Assembly (NCBI RefSeq): GCF_014596475.1 | Contig: NZ_MECJ01000015.1 | Span: forward strand, 62,001 to 126,000 | Direction: 5' to 3' | DNA: 64,000 nucleotides | Source: Streptomyces sp. CBMA152 | GTDB lineage: Bacteria > Actinomycetota > Actinomycetes > Streptomycetales > Streptomycetaceae | Shown here: piece after piece, positions 24,106 through 32,940 of the stretch | Layout of the letters: every line of letters starts with the position of its first letter | Position numbering within the stretch: the stretch's first letter is position 1 | The notes under the pieces: model-generated | Told to the model about the DNA's origin: nothing | Seen by the model: the letters and a program-made list of their open reading frames with translations, nothing else | Databases searched by the model: none | Made by a program: the position numbers and the translations under genes

Positions 24106-25023
24106 ATGGCCCTTGGCACAGCTTCTACCAGGACTCATCGCGCGCGTACCGTGCGCGAGATGCTCGCGTCCGGTGAGACGACGTATTCGTTCGAGTTCTG
24201 GGCGCCCAAGACCGAGAAGGGCGAGCGGAACCTCTGGAACGCGCTGCGCCGGGTCGAGGCGGTCGCCCCCAGCTTCGTCTCCGTGACCTACGGCGCGGGC
24301 GGCTCCACCCGCTCGGGCACGGTCAAGGCGACCGAGCAGATCGCGGCCGACTCGACGCTGACCCCGGTCGCGCACCTCACGGCCGTCGGCCACTCCGTCG
24401 CCGAGCTGCGCAACATGATCGGGCAGTACGCGGACGCCGACATCCGCAACATCCTCGCGGTCCGGGGCGACCCGCCCGGCGACCCGATGGGCGACTGGGT
24501 GAGGCATCCGGACGGCGTGACTTACGCGGCCGACCTCGTTCGGCTGATCAAGGAGTCCGGCGACTTCTGCGTCGGCGTCGCGGCCTTCCCCGAGATGCAC
24601 CCGCGCTCCAGCGAATGGGACACCGACGTACGGCACTTCGTCGACAAGTGCCGCGCGGGCGCCGACTACGCGATCACCCAGATGTTCTTCCGCCCCGAGA
24701 GCTATCTGCGACTGCGCGACAAGGTCGCCGCGGCCGGTTGCACGACCCCGATCATCCCCGAGGTCATGCCCGTGACCAGCGTGAAGCAGCTGGAGCGGCT
24801 GCCGCAGCTCAGCAACGCCGAATTCCCGCCCGAGCTGAAAGAGCGGATCCTCGCGGTCAAGGACGACGCGGCCGCTGTACGCTCCATTGGCATCGAGTTC
24901 GCCACGGAGTTCTGCGCGCGGCTGCTCGCCGATGGCGTACCCGGGTTGCATTTCATTACCCTCAACAACTCCACGGCGACGCTCGAGATCTACGAGAATC
25001 TGGGACTGCACCAGCAGCCCTGA
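24106..25023 (+). CDS. metF: Methylenetetrahydrofolate reductase
   Basis: MetF reduces 5,10-methylene-THF to 5-methyl-THF, the methyl donor for methionine synthesis. The 305-residue FAD TIM barrel has [16 protein letters not shown] with the catalytic Glu, [55 protein letters not shown] and [10 protein letters not shown]. Length and all motifs fit. The gene starts 96 bases after thiE; a candidate promoter gives a transcript beginning at the ATG. An unusual inverted-repeat array sits directly upstream. Confidence 0.95.
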   Translation: MALGTASTRTHRARTVREMLASGETTYSFEFWAPKTEKGERNLWNALRRVEAVAPSFVSVTYGAGGSTRSGTVKATEQIAADSTLTPVAHLTAVGHSVAELRNMIGQYADADIRNILAVRGDPPGDPMGDWVRHPDGVTYAADLVRLIKESGDFCVGVAAFPEMHPRSSEWDTDVRHFVDKCRAGADYAITQMFFRPESYLRLRDKVAAAGCTTPIIPEVMPVTSVKQLERLPQLSNAEFPPELKERILAVKDDAAAVRSIGIEFATEFCARLLADGVPGLHFITLNNSTATLEIYENLGLHQQP

Positions 25024-25092
25024 TCTGTCGCATCAGGCGTACCGGCCGGCCGTCCCGCCAAGGGGGCGGCGGCCGTGGGAAGAGGGGCGTAC

Positions 25093-25971
25093 ATGGGCTG
25101 GGCGGTCCTCTACATCGCGTTCGGCATCGTCGCGCTCTGGCTGCTCGGCGAGGTGCTCCTGCAGTACAAGGCGCGGCTGCGCTGGCGGCTGCTGGCCTTC
25201 GCGGGGTTCCTGTGCGTGGTCCTCGGCGTGCTCCTCCCGTCCATCTTCGTGATCATCGTGGGCGCCATCGCCTTCGCGGTCGGCCAGACGTACGTCACCC
25301 TCTCGTTCCGCCGGGGCTTCTCGACCGGGTGGGCGGTCGGCGGCAGGCCGGGCGCCAGCCGCCGTCGCCGCGCGGGCGGGAAGACGGCCCCGCTCCAGGA
25401 CCCGGTGCTCCAGGTCTCGGACATGCGCGACGAGTCCGAGGGCCCGGCCGACGGCTTCGCCGCCGAGGGTCAGCACATGACGGACGCCGATGCCACCGAT
25501 CCGGCCACGGCCACGCAGGCGGGCTCCGTCTACGAGCCGCAGCCGCTGCCCGACGAGACCGGCCAGTACGGCATCTACACCGAGACGGCCTACGCCAACG
25601 CCCAGCAGCCGTACGGCTACGACGCCGGACAGCAGCAGTACGCCGACCCGTACGCGGGTCAGTACGGCTATGGCACGGAGGGCGGGCAGCAGCAGTACGC
25701 CGCGTACTCCGACCCGTACATCGGCAGCGGCACCACCCAGGCGTACGGCGCCGGTGCCTATGACGTCTATGCCGCGCCCCAGCAGCCCTACAGCGACCCC
25801 TACGCCCAGCAGTACGGCATGGACACACCGCCCGGAGGCGTCTGGGTGCCGCAGCAGCGCGACGGCGAGCAGCAGCAGTACGGCGAGGAGCAGCCGCCGC
25901 CGTACCCGCCGGGCGGCACGTACGACACCGGCAACGGCTACACCAACGAGCAGCACCCGTACCGCTATTGA
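25093..25971 (+). CDS. Membrane protein with long Gln/Tyr-rich low-complexity tail
   Basis: I do not recognise a characterised family. The 292-residue product starts with two transmembrane helices at about residues 5-25 and 32-70 (WAVLYIAFGIVALWLLGEVLL; LLAFAGFLCVVLGVLL; IFVIIVGAIAFAVGQ), then a basic patch (GASRRRRAGGK). The remaining 170 residues are low complexity, rich in Gln, Tyr, Pro, Gly and Ala (QQPYGYDAGQQQYADPYAG and similar), and would be disordered and possibly phase-separating. Because TM helices come first, the tail is probably cytoplasmic. GGGAAGAGGGG precedes the ATG at 25093. It follows metF by 69 bases and may be in the same transcript. Confidence 0.75.
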   Translation: MGWAVLYIAFGIVALWLLGEVLLQYKARLRWRLLAFAGFLCVVLGVLLPSIFVIIVGAIAFAVGQTYVTLSFRRGFSTGWAVGGRPGASRRRRAGGKTAPLQDPVLQVSDMRDESEGPADGFAAEGQHMTDADATDPATATQAGSVYEPQPLPDETGQYGIYTETAYANAQQPYGYDAGQQQYADPYAGQYGYGTEGGQQQYAAYSDPYIGSGTTQAYGAGAYDVYAAPQQPYSDPYAQQYGMDTPPGGVWVPQQRDGEQQQYGEEQPPPYPPGGTYDTGNGYTNEQHPYRY

Positions 25972-25993
25972 GTGACGGTGGCCGAGTGGCCGT

Positions 25994-26032
25994 GGCGGGC
26001 CGGGCGGCGCCGGTGAGGTGCCCCGGCCCGCC
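25994..26032. terminator. Bidirectional hairpin between convergent genes
   Basis: GGCGGGCCGGG (25994-26004) and CCCGGCCCGCC (26022-26032) are perfect 11-base arms between two facing stops. It probably ends both transcripts. Confidence 0.7.
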
Positions 26033-26053
26033 CGCTCGCTGCGGCCATGTCGC

Positions 26054-27568
26054 TCACTGCGAGCCGCGGAAGTCGTCGCCCTCCACGATCAGGCCGCTCA
26101 CCAGCGACCCGGACATCCCCGCGTGCGCCAGCCCGCCGCCCGGGTGGGCCCAGCCGCCCGCGAGGTAGAGACCGGGCAGCCGGGTCCGGTTGCCGGGGTG
26201 GAGATGGTGGGCCCGCGCCCCCGCGAGCGAGGGTGCCGGGACCGAGCCGCCCTCGGCGCCCGTCTCGGCCGCCGTCTCGGCGGGTGTGCGCACCACGCGC
26301 CACAGCGTCCGCTCCCGCAGCCCCGGCACCGCCGCCTCGGCGATCTCCGTCAGCGTGTCCGCGTACCGCTCGCGCAGCTCCGCGTCGGTCCAGTCGACCG
26401 GGCCGTGCGGGGCCACCGTCGCGGTCAGCGTGACGGCCTCGTGGTCGTCGTCCGGGCGGGTCGTGGGGTCGTCGGGCCGCAGCACCGTCACCGTCGGCCG
26501 TATCGCCGGGTGGCGGGTGGCGAAGACGGAGGCCGCCTCCGCCGCCGGGTCGGGGGAGTGGACCACCGTACGGTGCACCGTGTCCGCCGGGCGCTCGCCG
26601 CGCAGCGCGAGCAGCACCGTGAACCGGCCGGGGGCAGGCGTCTCACGCGGCCTCACATCGCCCTCCTGCCAGGGCTCCCGCTCCCGCAGCGGGCCGGAGC
26701 CGGGGCGGGGCTGGGCGGCGAGGACCACCGAGTCGGCCTCCTGCACGGTGCCGTCGGCGAGCTCCACACCGGCCGCGCGGCCGTCCTTCTCGTGGATCCC
26801 GGTGACGTCGGCGTCGAAGACGAACGTGACCCGCCGGGCCAGGCACCGCTCGTACACCGCGCGTGCCAGCTCCCGCATGCCACCGCGCACGTACCAGCTG
26901 CCGAACGTCTGCTCCAGATACGGCAGCAGGGCCGCGCTCGCCGGGGCGGTGCGCGGGTCCAGGCCCTCCGCCAGCGCGTAACCGCTCAGCAGCGTGGCGA
27001 GCCGGTCATCGCCCAGCTCCCAGGCGCCGACCTCGGCCAGGGTGCTCGCCTGGCGCGCGGAGCGCAGCAGGCGGCGCTGCTTGGGCGCCGGATACGGATC
27101 GCGGGCCAGGACCTGCCAGTCGGGCCAGAGCGGCTCCTCCAGGAGCGGCCGGCGCGAGCGGTCCCAGGCGTCCCGCGCCCGCCCCAGGAAGTCGCCCCAC
27201 TTCTCGCCCGCGCCCGCGCCGAGCGCCGCGTCGAGGGCCGAGACCACGCCCGCGCGCGAGGCGTTGGGCAGCGAGAGCGCGGTGCCGTCGGCGAAGAGGT
27301 GCCGGGAGGCGGGGTCGGTCGGCGCGAGCTCGACGCGGTCCTCCAGGGGCTCCTTGCCGGTCTTGAGGAACAGATCCCGGTAGACCGCGGGCAGGCGCAG
27401 CAGACCGGGGCCGGTGTCGAAGGTGAACCCGTCCCGCTCGTACCGCCCCAGCGCGCCGCCGTACGTCGACGTGCGCTCGTACACCGTCACCCGGTTGCCC
27501 GCCACGGCCAGCCGGGCGGCAGCCGCCATGGCGCCCATCCCGGCGCCGATCACCGCAATCCTTGCCAT
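26054..27568 (-). CDS. Phytoene-desaturase-like FAD oxidoreductase
   Basis: The 504-residue protein belongs to the carotenoid desaturase/amine oxidase FAD superfamily. The N-terminal dinucleotide motif is AVIGAGMGAMAAAARLAVAGNRVTVYER, followed by YGGALGRYERDGFTFDTGPGLLRLP, the family mark after the FAD site. The C-terminal FAD motif is GLYLAGGWAHPGGGLAHAGMSG. No carotenoid synthesis genes lie near, so the substrate is open; some actinobacterial members act on other isoprenoids. The ATG at 27568 matches the family start, but the ribosome site is poor; GTG at 27598 would add 10 residues. Confidence 0.82.
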   Translation of the reverse strand: MARIAVIGAGMGAMAAAARLAVAGNRVTVYERTSTYGGALGRYERDGFTFDTGPGLLRLPAVYRDLFLKTGKEPLEDRVELAPTDPASRHLFADGTALSLPNASRAGVVSALDAALGAGAGEKWGDFLGRARDAWDRSRRPLLEEPLWPDWQVLARDPYPAPKQRRLLRSARQASTLAEVGAWELGDDRLATLLSGYALAEGLDPRTAPASAALLPYLEQTFGSWYVRGGMRELARAVYERCLARRVTFVFDADVTGIHEKDGRAAGVELADGTVQEADSVVLAAQPRPGSGPLREREPWQEGDVRPRETPAPGRFTVLLALRGERPADTVHRTVVHSPDPAAEAASVFATRHPAIRPTVTVLRPDDPTTRPDDDHEAVTLTATVAPHGPVDWTDAELRERYADTLTEIAEAAVPGLRERTLWRVVRTPAETAAETGAEGGSVPAPSLAGARAHHLHPGNRTRLPGLYLAGGWAHPGGGLAHAGMSGSLVSGLIVEGDDFRGSQ

Positions 27569-27613
27569 GTCGGGGACTTTATCCGCCACCACTGACAACG
27601 GGCCCGGGCAGGC

Positions 27614-28237
27614 CTAGCGCTCCGGGCCCGGGTGGCCGGCCGCCGCCAGGCGTTTCTCCTCGCGGCGCTGGGCGCGGCGGCGCCGGAAGCGGCGGATCTG
27701 GCGCCACAGGACGACCAGTATCACCAGGCCGATCAGCAGCAGAGCGCCCGCGATGATCGCGGCCGCCAGCGGGTGGAAGATCGCGAAACTTATGAGCGCG
27801 GCCACGCCCAGGTCCTCGGCCGTGCTGAGCGCGATGTTGCTGAACGGCTCGGGCGAGGTGTTCACCGCCATCCGCGTCCCGGCCTTCACCACATGGCTCA
27901 GGAGCGCGCTGGAGCCGCCGATCGCGCCCGCCGCGATGTGGGACAGCGACCCGCTCTGCCCGGCGAGCAGCGCGCCCACCACGGCTCCGGCGACCGGCCG
28001 GATCACCGTGTGCACGGAGTCCCAGACCGAGTCGACGTACGGGATCTTGTCGGCGACGGCCTCGCAGAGGAACAACACGCCGGCGGCGATCAGGACGTCG
28101 GGGCGCTGGAGCGCGTCGGGCACCTGGTCGGTGACGCCGGTCGCGCCGAAGATGCCGAGCAGCAGGACCACCGCGTACGCGTTGACCCCACTGGCCCAGC
28201 CGCTGGTGAATACCAAGGGGAGAACGGACACGGGCAT
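27614..28237 (-). CDS. DUF4126 membrane protein
   Basis: The 207-residue protein has about five hydrophobic segments (VLPLVFTSGWASGVNAYAVV, VLIAAGVLFLCEAVADKIP, VAGAVVGALLAGQ, AAGAIGGSSALLSH, AAAIIAGALLLIGLVILVVLW) and a basic C-terminal tail (RRFRRRRAQRREEKR). The conserved pattern SGVNAYAVVLLLGI and DKIPYVDSVWDSVHTVIRP matches DUF4126 as I recall it; no function is established. It ends 46 bases before the oxidoreductase start on the same strand and could share its transcript. A palindrome AGTAC-CC-GTACT lies 53 bases upstream. Confidence 0.78.
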   Translation of the reverse strand: MPVSVLPLVFTSGWASGVNAYAVVLLLGIFGATGVTDQVPDALQRPDVLIAAGVLFLCEAVADKIPYVDSVWDSVHTVIRPVAGAVVGALLAGQSGSLSHIAAGAIGGSSALLSHVVKAGTRMAVNTSPEPFSNIALSTAEDLGVAALISFAIFHPLAAAIIAGALLLIGLVILVVLWRQIRRFRRRRAQRREEKRLAAAGHPGPER

Positions 28238-28289
28238 GATCGTAACGATTTCCGACTTTGCCGTGGCTGAGGTTGAGCACGGACGCCTG

Positions 28290-28301
28290 AGTACCCGTAC
28301 T
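28290..28301. promoter_or_regulatory. Short palindrome upstream of DUF4126 gene
   Basis: AGTACCCGTACT has perfect 5-base arms around CC, 53 bases before the DUF4126 start. The 274-base gap 28238-28511 otherwise contains G-rich sequence and small hairpins (for example GGGCTC-AA-GAGCCC at 28470-28483) near the end of the TetR gene. No ORF in this gap looks coding. Confidence 0.35.
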
Positions 28302-28511
28302 TAGAACATGAGATGAGTAGTTGCGCGGATGGGGTGCCACCTGTGCGAACGGGAGAGTGGAGCGCACGGAGGGGGCAGACGCGTCCGGACCGCCGACACG
28401 GGGCGGCGGAACGGCGCGCCTCCCCTGACGAACGGGGTACGGGGGAGACCCCGTGGAGGGGACGTGCCGGGGCTCAAGAGCCCGGCCCGGCCCCCTTCGT
28501 CGTTCTTGGGC

Positions 28512-29117
28512 TCAGCGCCCGCTGACCCGCCCGTGCAGCAGCCGTGAGAGCGCCGCGTGCACCTCGTCGAGGGAGCGCTCGCTCTGGAACGCCTGCCAGT
28601 CGAGGGCGGCCACCAGGACCATCCCGACCAGCGCGGCCGCCGTGAGCGGGATGTCGATCTCCTCGCTCAGCTCGCCCTCCGCGACGGCCTCCCGCAGCAC
28701 CGTCTCGACCACGGCCACCGCCTCCTGGCGCACCACCATCAGGGTGGACTGCCAGGCCCGGTTGGTCCGCCAGAGCTCCGCCACGTACAGCTGCGTGAAG
28801 GCCGGATACCGGTGGATGAACTCCAGACCGGCCCGGATCATGGCGTCCAGCGCCTCGACCCGGGTGCCACCGCGCGCGTGGGTGGCGTCGGCCGCGTCCT
28901 GCAGTGACGCGGTCAGCAGGCCGACGCCGTGCCGCAGCAGCTCCTCGAAGAGCTCGGTCTTGCTCTTGAAGTTGTAGTAGACCGTGCCCTTGGCGACTCC
29001 GGCGCGCTCCGCGATCTCGTCCACGGTGGTGGCCGAGAACCCCTGCTCGGCGATGAGCGTCACCGCCGCCTCGTAGAGCTTCTGCCGGGTCGCCTGCCGT
29101 CTGGTGCTGCTGTCCAT
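28512..29117 (-). CDS. TetR family transcriptional regulator
   Basis: The 201-residue protein has the TetR helix-turn-helix at about residues 10-56 (TRQKLYEAAVTLIAEQGFSATTVDEIAERAGVAKGTVYYNFKSKTELF) and an all-helical ligand domain after it. It is the last gene of a three-gene minus-strand cluster after the ABC-type and YhgE/Pip genes, 29 bases from the latter. A palindrome of TetR-operator type (ACTGAC-TG-GTCAGT) lies in front of the first gene at 32045-32058, so this protein probably represses its own operon. The inducing ligand is unknown; the membrane partners suggest a lipophilic compound or envelope stress signal. Confidence 0.9.
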   Translation of the reverse strand: MDSSTRRQATRQKLYEAAVTLIAEQGFSATTVDEIAERAGVAKGTVYYNFKSKTELFEELLRHGVGLLTASLQDAADATHARGGTRVEALDAMIRAGLEFIHRYPAFTQLYVAELWRTNRAWQSTLMVVRQEAVAVVETVLREAVAEGELSEEIDIPLTAAALVGMVLVAALDWQAFQSERSLDEVHAALSRLLHGRVSGR

Positions 29118-29146
29118 GCCGTCGATTCTCACAGGTCTCGGCCCTC

Positions 29147-31231
29147 TCAGAGGCTCAGCTCGGGGTGGAGCCGGTCCAGGGTCCAGACCTGCTTCTTGCG
29201 GGCCGAGAGCGCGGTCAGGGCGAGCGAGCCCGCCGTGAACGCGGCCAGCACCGCGCACGCCTGCCAGACCGGGCCGAGCCCGCCGCCCGTGATCAGCCGC
29301 CGCAGCCCGTCCACCACGTAACTCATCGGCAGATACGGGTGGATCGCGTTGAAGAACGCCGGGCTCGTCTGGACCGGATACGTGCCGCCCGCCGAGGTCA
29401 GCTGGAGCATCAGGACCGCGAGCACCAGGATCCTTCCGGCCGCTCCGAAGCGGGCGTTGAGCCACTGCACGATGGCCGCGAAGCAGCCCGAGACCAGCAC
29501 CAGGAAGCCGATCGTGCCGGCCGCGCGCTCCATCTGAAGGCCGAGCCCGAAGTGCAGCACCGCCATCAGCGCGCCGACCTGGAGCACCCCGACCGCCGCC
29601 ACCGGCAGCCAGCCCGCCAGCGCGATCCGCCACGCCGACGCGCCCGCCGCGAGCGCCCGCCGGTTCATCGGCTGGATCAGCATGTACGCGACCATCGCGC
29701 CCACCCACAGGGAGAGCGGGATGAAGTACGGGGCGAAGCCGGTGCCGTAGTTGGGCGCCTTGTGCAGCGCGTGCGAGGCGAGCTGGACCGGGTCGGCCAT
29801 GACGCCGGTGCGCTTGTCGCGGTCCTGCTTGTCGTAGTCGGGGATCTTGCCGACGCCGTCGTGCAGACCGCCCGCCAGGTCGGCCGAGCCGTCGGAGAGC
29901 TTGAGCAGCCCGCCGTCGAGGGTTCCCGCGCCCTTCTTGAGCTTGCCGACACCCGTGTCGAGTTCGCCGATGCCTGACTTGGCGGAGGCCAGACCTGTGT
30001 GGAGGGTGCTCGCGCCCTTGGCGACCTTCTTGGCGCCCTTGTTGAGGGCGTTCACGTCGCCGACGGCCTTGTCGAGGTCCGTGGCGAGCGTCGGGGCGTT
30101 CGCGGCGAGCCTGCGCGCCTGCTTCTGGAGGTCGGCGAGGTTCCGGTCGAGCGTCTTGACGTCGCTGTTCTGGTCCTTGACGACGGTGTTCAGGTCGTCG
30201 GCGATGGTCGCGACGGTGGCCGCCGCGTCCTTGGCGTCCTTCAACTGCGGGCAGAGGGGGCCGGGCGTCGCGGTGGACCGGCACAGCGCCTTGTAGTCGC
30301 CGTCCAGGCGCTCGGCGGCCTTGTGGGACGCGGACGCGGCGGCTGGCGCCGCCTTGATGACGTCGGCGAGGTGGTCGCGTACCGGCTGCACCGAGTCGTC
30401 GACCAGCTTGGCCGTGTCGCCGATGGCCTTGGCGTTCTCCTTGAGGAACGGACGCGCCTTGTCCGCCGCGCCGTTGACCTTGTCCGCGAGGGTCTGGGTG
30501 CCCGCGGCGACCTGCCGGGCGCCGTCCTCCAGGTCGGCGGAGCCGGAGTCGAGCTTCTTGATGCCGCCCGCCAGCTTGTCGCTGCCGTCCTTGGCGTCGC
30601 TGAGCCCGTCCGCGAGGTCCTTGGAGCCCTTCTTGGCCTTGCCGAGGCCGCCCTTGAGGTCGGCGGCGCCCTTGGCGGCCTTCTCGGTGGCGTCGTGGAG
30701 GTCGGAGAACGAGATGAAGATCTTGTCGAGGAACGTACGGGACGCCTTGGCGGAGGCCGCCGAGCGCACCTCGGAGAAGACCGTGCGGGAGATCGACCCG
30801 ACGATGTAGTTGTTGGCGTCGTTGGTGCGCACCTGGAGGGCGCCGGTCTCGGGGGAGTCCCCGGAGCTCGACGCGATCCTCTTACTGAAGTCGGCGGGCA
30901 TCGTCAACGACAGGTAGTACGTGCCGTCCTCGACGCCCTTGCGCGCCTCGGCGTCACTGACCTCGTGCCAGTCGAACGTCTTGCTCGCGCGCAGCTTCTC
31001 GGCGATCCCGTCGCCCATGGCGACCTTCTGGCCGCCCGCGGTCGCCCCCTTGTCCTCGTTGACCAGCGCGACCGGCACCTTGTCGAGCCGCCCGTACGGG
31101 TCCCAGAACGAGCACAGGTAGAGCCCGCCGTACAGCAGCGGCAGCAGCAGGAGCGCCACCAGCGCGGCGCGCGGCAGCTTCCCCCTGCCGAACCGCTTGA
31201 GCTCAAGCGCGGCCAGTTTCGGCGAACGCAT
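29147..31231 (-). CDS. YhgE/Pip-family membrane protein
   Basis: The 694-residue protein has one N-terminal transmembrane helix (residues 21-42), a large extracytoplasmic region of about 420 residues, and five to six C-terminal helices (LSLWVGAMVAYMLIQP onward), the YhgE/Pip plan related to phage-infection protein and to EsaA/YueB of type VII secretion. The external part is a long helical repeat array with the pattern xLxxGxxxLxxGxxKLxxGxxxLxDG (SKDLADGLSDAKDGSDKLAGGIKKLDSGS and similar), plus a second array nearer the C-terminus. The C-terminal part resembles ABC-2 permeases. It overlaps the upstream ATPase-like gene by 29 bases. Function in Streptomyces is not established. Confidence 0.87.
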   Translation of the reverse strand: MRSPKLAALELKRFGRGKLPRAALVALLLLPLLYGGLYLCSFWDPYGRLDKVPVALVNEDKGATAGGQKVAMGDGIAEKLRASKTFDWHEVSDAEARKGVEDGTYYLSLTMPADFSKRIASSSGDSPETGALQVRTNDANNYIVGSISRTVFSEVRSAASAKASRTFLDKIFISFSDLHDATEKAAKGAADLKGGLGKAKKGSKDLADGLSDAKDGSDKLAGGIKKLDSGSADLEDGARQVAAGTQTLADKVNGAADKARPFLKENAKAIGDTAKLVDDSVQPVRDHLADVIKAAPAAASASHKAAERLDGDYKALCRSTATPGPLCPQLKDAKDAAATVATIADDLNTVVKDQNSDVKTLDRNLADLQKQARRLAANAPTLATDLDKAVGDVNALNKGAKKVAKGASTLHTGLASAKSGIGELDTGVGKLKKGAGTLDGGLLKLSDGSADLAGGLHDGVGKIPDYDKQDRDKRTGVMADPVQLASHALHKAPNYGTGFAPYFIPLSLWVGAMVAYMLIQPMNRRALAAGASAWRIALAGWLPVAAVGVLQVGALMAVLHFGLGLQMERAAGTIGFLVLVSGCFAAIVQWLNARFGAAGRILVLAVLMLQLTSAGGTYPVQTSPAFFNAIHPYLPMSYVVDGLRRLITGGGLGPVWQACAVLAAFTAGSLALTALSARKKQVWTLDRLHPELSL

Positions 31232-32015
31232 CCCCCGCCCCCTCCTCGTCGATCCCCCGCGCCTCGTCCCCCGAGACCGGACCGGTCGTGTCTGTGTCCG
31301 TGTGTACGTCGTGGTCTTCTTCCGTACTACGTACGGTGATGTCGGCGCCCCCGGGCGCCTGGCTGCAGACGGCGACCACCGTCGTACCGGCGTCCGCGAC
31401 CGACCGCAGCAGCGCCCAGGCCTCGGCCCGCTCGGCGTCGGAGAGCTTCAGGTCGATGTCGTCCACGCCGATGAGGCGGGGCCTGCCGATCAGCGCGAGC
31501 GCGAGGGACAGCCGCAGCGCCTCCAGGCGCTCCAAATCGCGCACCGAGGTGCGCTCGCCCTTGGGCAGGGTGTCGAGGTCGAGCCCGGCCTCCTTCAGCG
31601 CCCGCGCGATCGCGGCCTTCGCCTCGGCCCGCCGCTCGGCGGGCGAGCGCAGCAGGGCGCGCACGGAACCGTCGAACCAGCGCCCGAGCAGCGCCCGTTC
31701 ACGCAGGTGCTCGGCGACGGTCAGGGCGGGGTCGAGGTCGCTGACCCCCGGGACCTGGCCCAGTGCGCTGAACCGGCGCACGGCGGCCATCCGGCGCGGC
31801 AGCCGCTCGCCGCCCACCTCGGCGTGGCCCTCGGTGGGCTTCATACGGCCGGTGAGCGCGAGCAGCAGACAGGTGCGGCCCGAGCCGGACGGCCCCTCGA
31901 CGGCGATGAGCGAGCCGGGCGCGGCGTCGAGCCGCACACCCCGGAACGCCCAGCCGCGTGGGCCCTTGAGTCCGAAGTCCTCGGCGCTGACGCCTGCCCC
32001 GTGCGGGCTGTCCAC
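31203..32015 (-). CDS. ABC-transporter-like ATPase with degenerate catalytic motifs
   Basis: The 270-residue protein has an ABC ATPase fold but altered motifs. Walker A reads GPSGSGRT, with Arg47 in place of the catalytic Lys. The signature region, normally LSGGQ, reads SVRDLE. Walker B is RPRLIGVDDID, and the switch His is absent (VVAVCSQ). ATP hydrolysis is therefore doubtful; nucleotide binding might remain. The last 45 residues are acidic (TEEDHDVHTDTDTTG). It overlaps the YhgE/Pip gene by 29 bases and should act with that ABC-2-like membrane protein. It is the first gene of the TetR-controlled operon. Confidence 0.82.
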   Translation of the reverse strand: MDSPHGAGVSAEDFGLKGPRGWAFRGVRLDAAPGSLIAVEGPSGSGRTCLLLALTGRMKPTEGHAEVGGERLPRRMAAVRRFSALGQVPGVSDLDPALTVAEHLRERALLGRWFDGSVRALLRSPAERRAEAKAAIARALKEAGLDLDTLPKGERTSVRDLERLEALRLSLALALIGRPRLIGVDDIDLKLSDAERAEAWALLRSVADAGTTVVAVCSQAPGGADITVRSTEEDHDVHTDTDTTGPVSGDEARGIDEEGAGDAFAETGRA

Positions 32016-32044
32016 GGTCCCCCCTCGCGCTGGTGAACTTTTGA

Positions 32045-32058
32045 ACTGACTGGTCAGT
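32045..32058. promoter_or_regulatory. TetR-type operator
   Basis: ACTGAC-TG-GTCAGT has perfect 6-base arms and lies 30 bases upstream of the first gene of the ABC / YhgE / TetR operon. Position and form fit autorepression by the TetR protein encoded at the end of the operon. Confidence 0.65.
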
Positions 32059-32258
32059 ACAAAAGATAGCCCGAACCTGCGTACGGGACAAAGGGGCAGG
32101 TCAAGAGCGGGCCGGAGGTGGGCCGTTGGCGCCCCGGAGGTGGGCTGCGGGCGGTCCGGGAGGCGGGTCGAGGGTGCGCGACGGCCGATTGTCAGTGGTC
32201 GCCCTCACGATGGACACATACGGCCACAGCGCCGTCACACGACGACAGGAGGTTCGTC

Positions 32259-32786
32259 ATGGCCAGCCATCGCGCGGCAGCCGCCCACCGGCGCCGCTCC
32301 ACCGGCCCTGCCCCCTCACTGACCGGTCCCGCGAGCGACATCCACCCCGTGCTGCGCCGCGACGGCGCACCACCCGCCGCCCTTGATCTGCTCGCCCAGG
32401 CCCGCAGCGGTCTGGACGAGGCCGCCGTGCTGGAAACCCCCAACGAGCGGTACGCGACGGCCCATCTGGCCGCGCTGCGCACCGCCGCCGCCGTCCTCGC
32501 CGCCCGCGGCCGCCCCGAGACCGAGCCCCATCGGCGGCGCCGGATCCGTACCGCGTGGGAGGTGCTGTCCGAGATAGCGCCCGAACTGACCGAGTGGAGC
32601 GCCCTGTTCGCCTCGGGCGCCACCCGCCGGGCCCGGGCCGAGGCGGGCATACCGGGCGCGGCGACGGGTCGCGACGCCGACGACCTGATCCGCGACGCCG
32701 CCATGTTCCTGCGCCTGGTCGAACGGCTCCTGGTGCTCCAGCCGCTGCTGCCCCAGCCCAGGCCCCGGGAGCCGGACGCGGGGTGA
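32259..32786 (+). CDS. SAV_6107-type HEPN domain protein
   Basis: The 175-residue protein resembles the actinobacterial SAV_6107 family, which is assigned to the HEPN superfamily of small helical proteins, often RNases or nucleotide-binding. About 45 basic, disordered residues come first (SHRAAAAHRRRSTG), then four helices (PAALDLLAQARSGLDEAAV, ERYATAHLAALRTAAAVLAAR, AWEVLSEIAPELTEWSALFASG, DADDLIRDAAMFLRLVERLL). I do not see an obvious RX4-6H catalytic motif, so RNase activity is unproven. AGGAGG precedes the ATG at 32259. It is followed by a methyltransferase gene after 154 bases; no toxin-antitoxin partner is evident. Confidence 0.75.
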   Translation: MASHRAAAAHRRRSTGPAPSLTGPASDIHPVLRRDGAPPAALDLLAQARSGLDEAAVLETPNERYATAHLAALRTAAAVLAARGRPETEPHRRRRIRTAWEVLSEIAPELTEWSALFASGATRRARAEAGIPGAATGRDADDLIRDAAMFLRLVERLLVLQPLLPQPRPREPDAG

Positions 32787-32940
32787 GGTGCGGGGTGAGC
32801 CTGCGGTGCGACACGGGGCAGGCGCCGGGTGAGGTGCGGGGATGAGCCGGGGCGGGCACGCGAGGCAATAGGGTGGACGGGTCTTCACCGTTATTTGCCC
32901 CGCCGTCACGCGGCGGCACCGCGCCGAGGAGTCAACTGCC

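Noticed and set aside
28313..28547. Two small overlapping frames in the gap before the TetR gene
   Set aside because: No ribosome site, no recognisable family and composition typical of noncoding GC-rich DNA.
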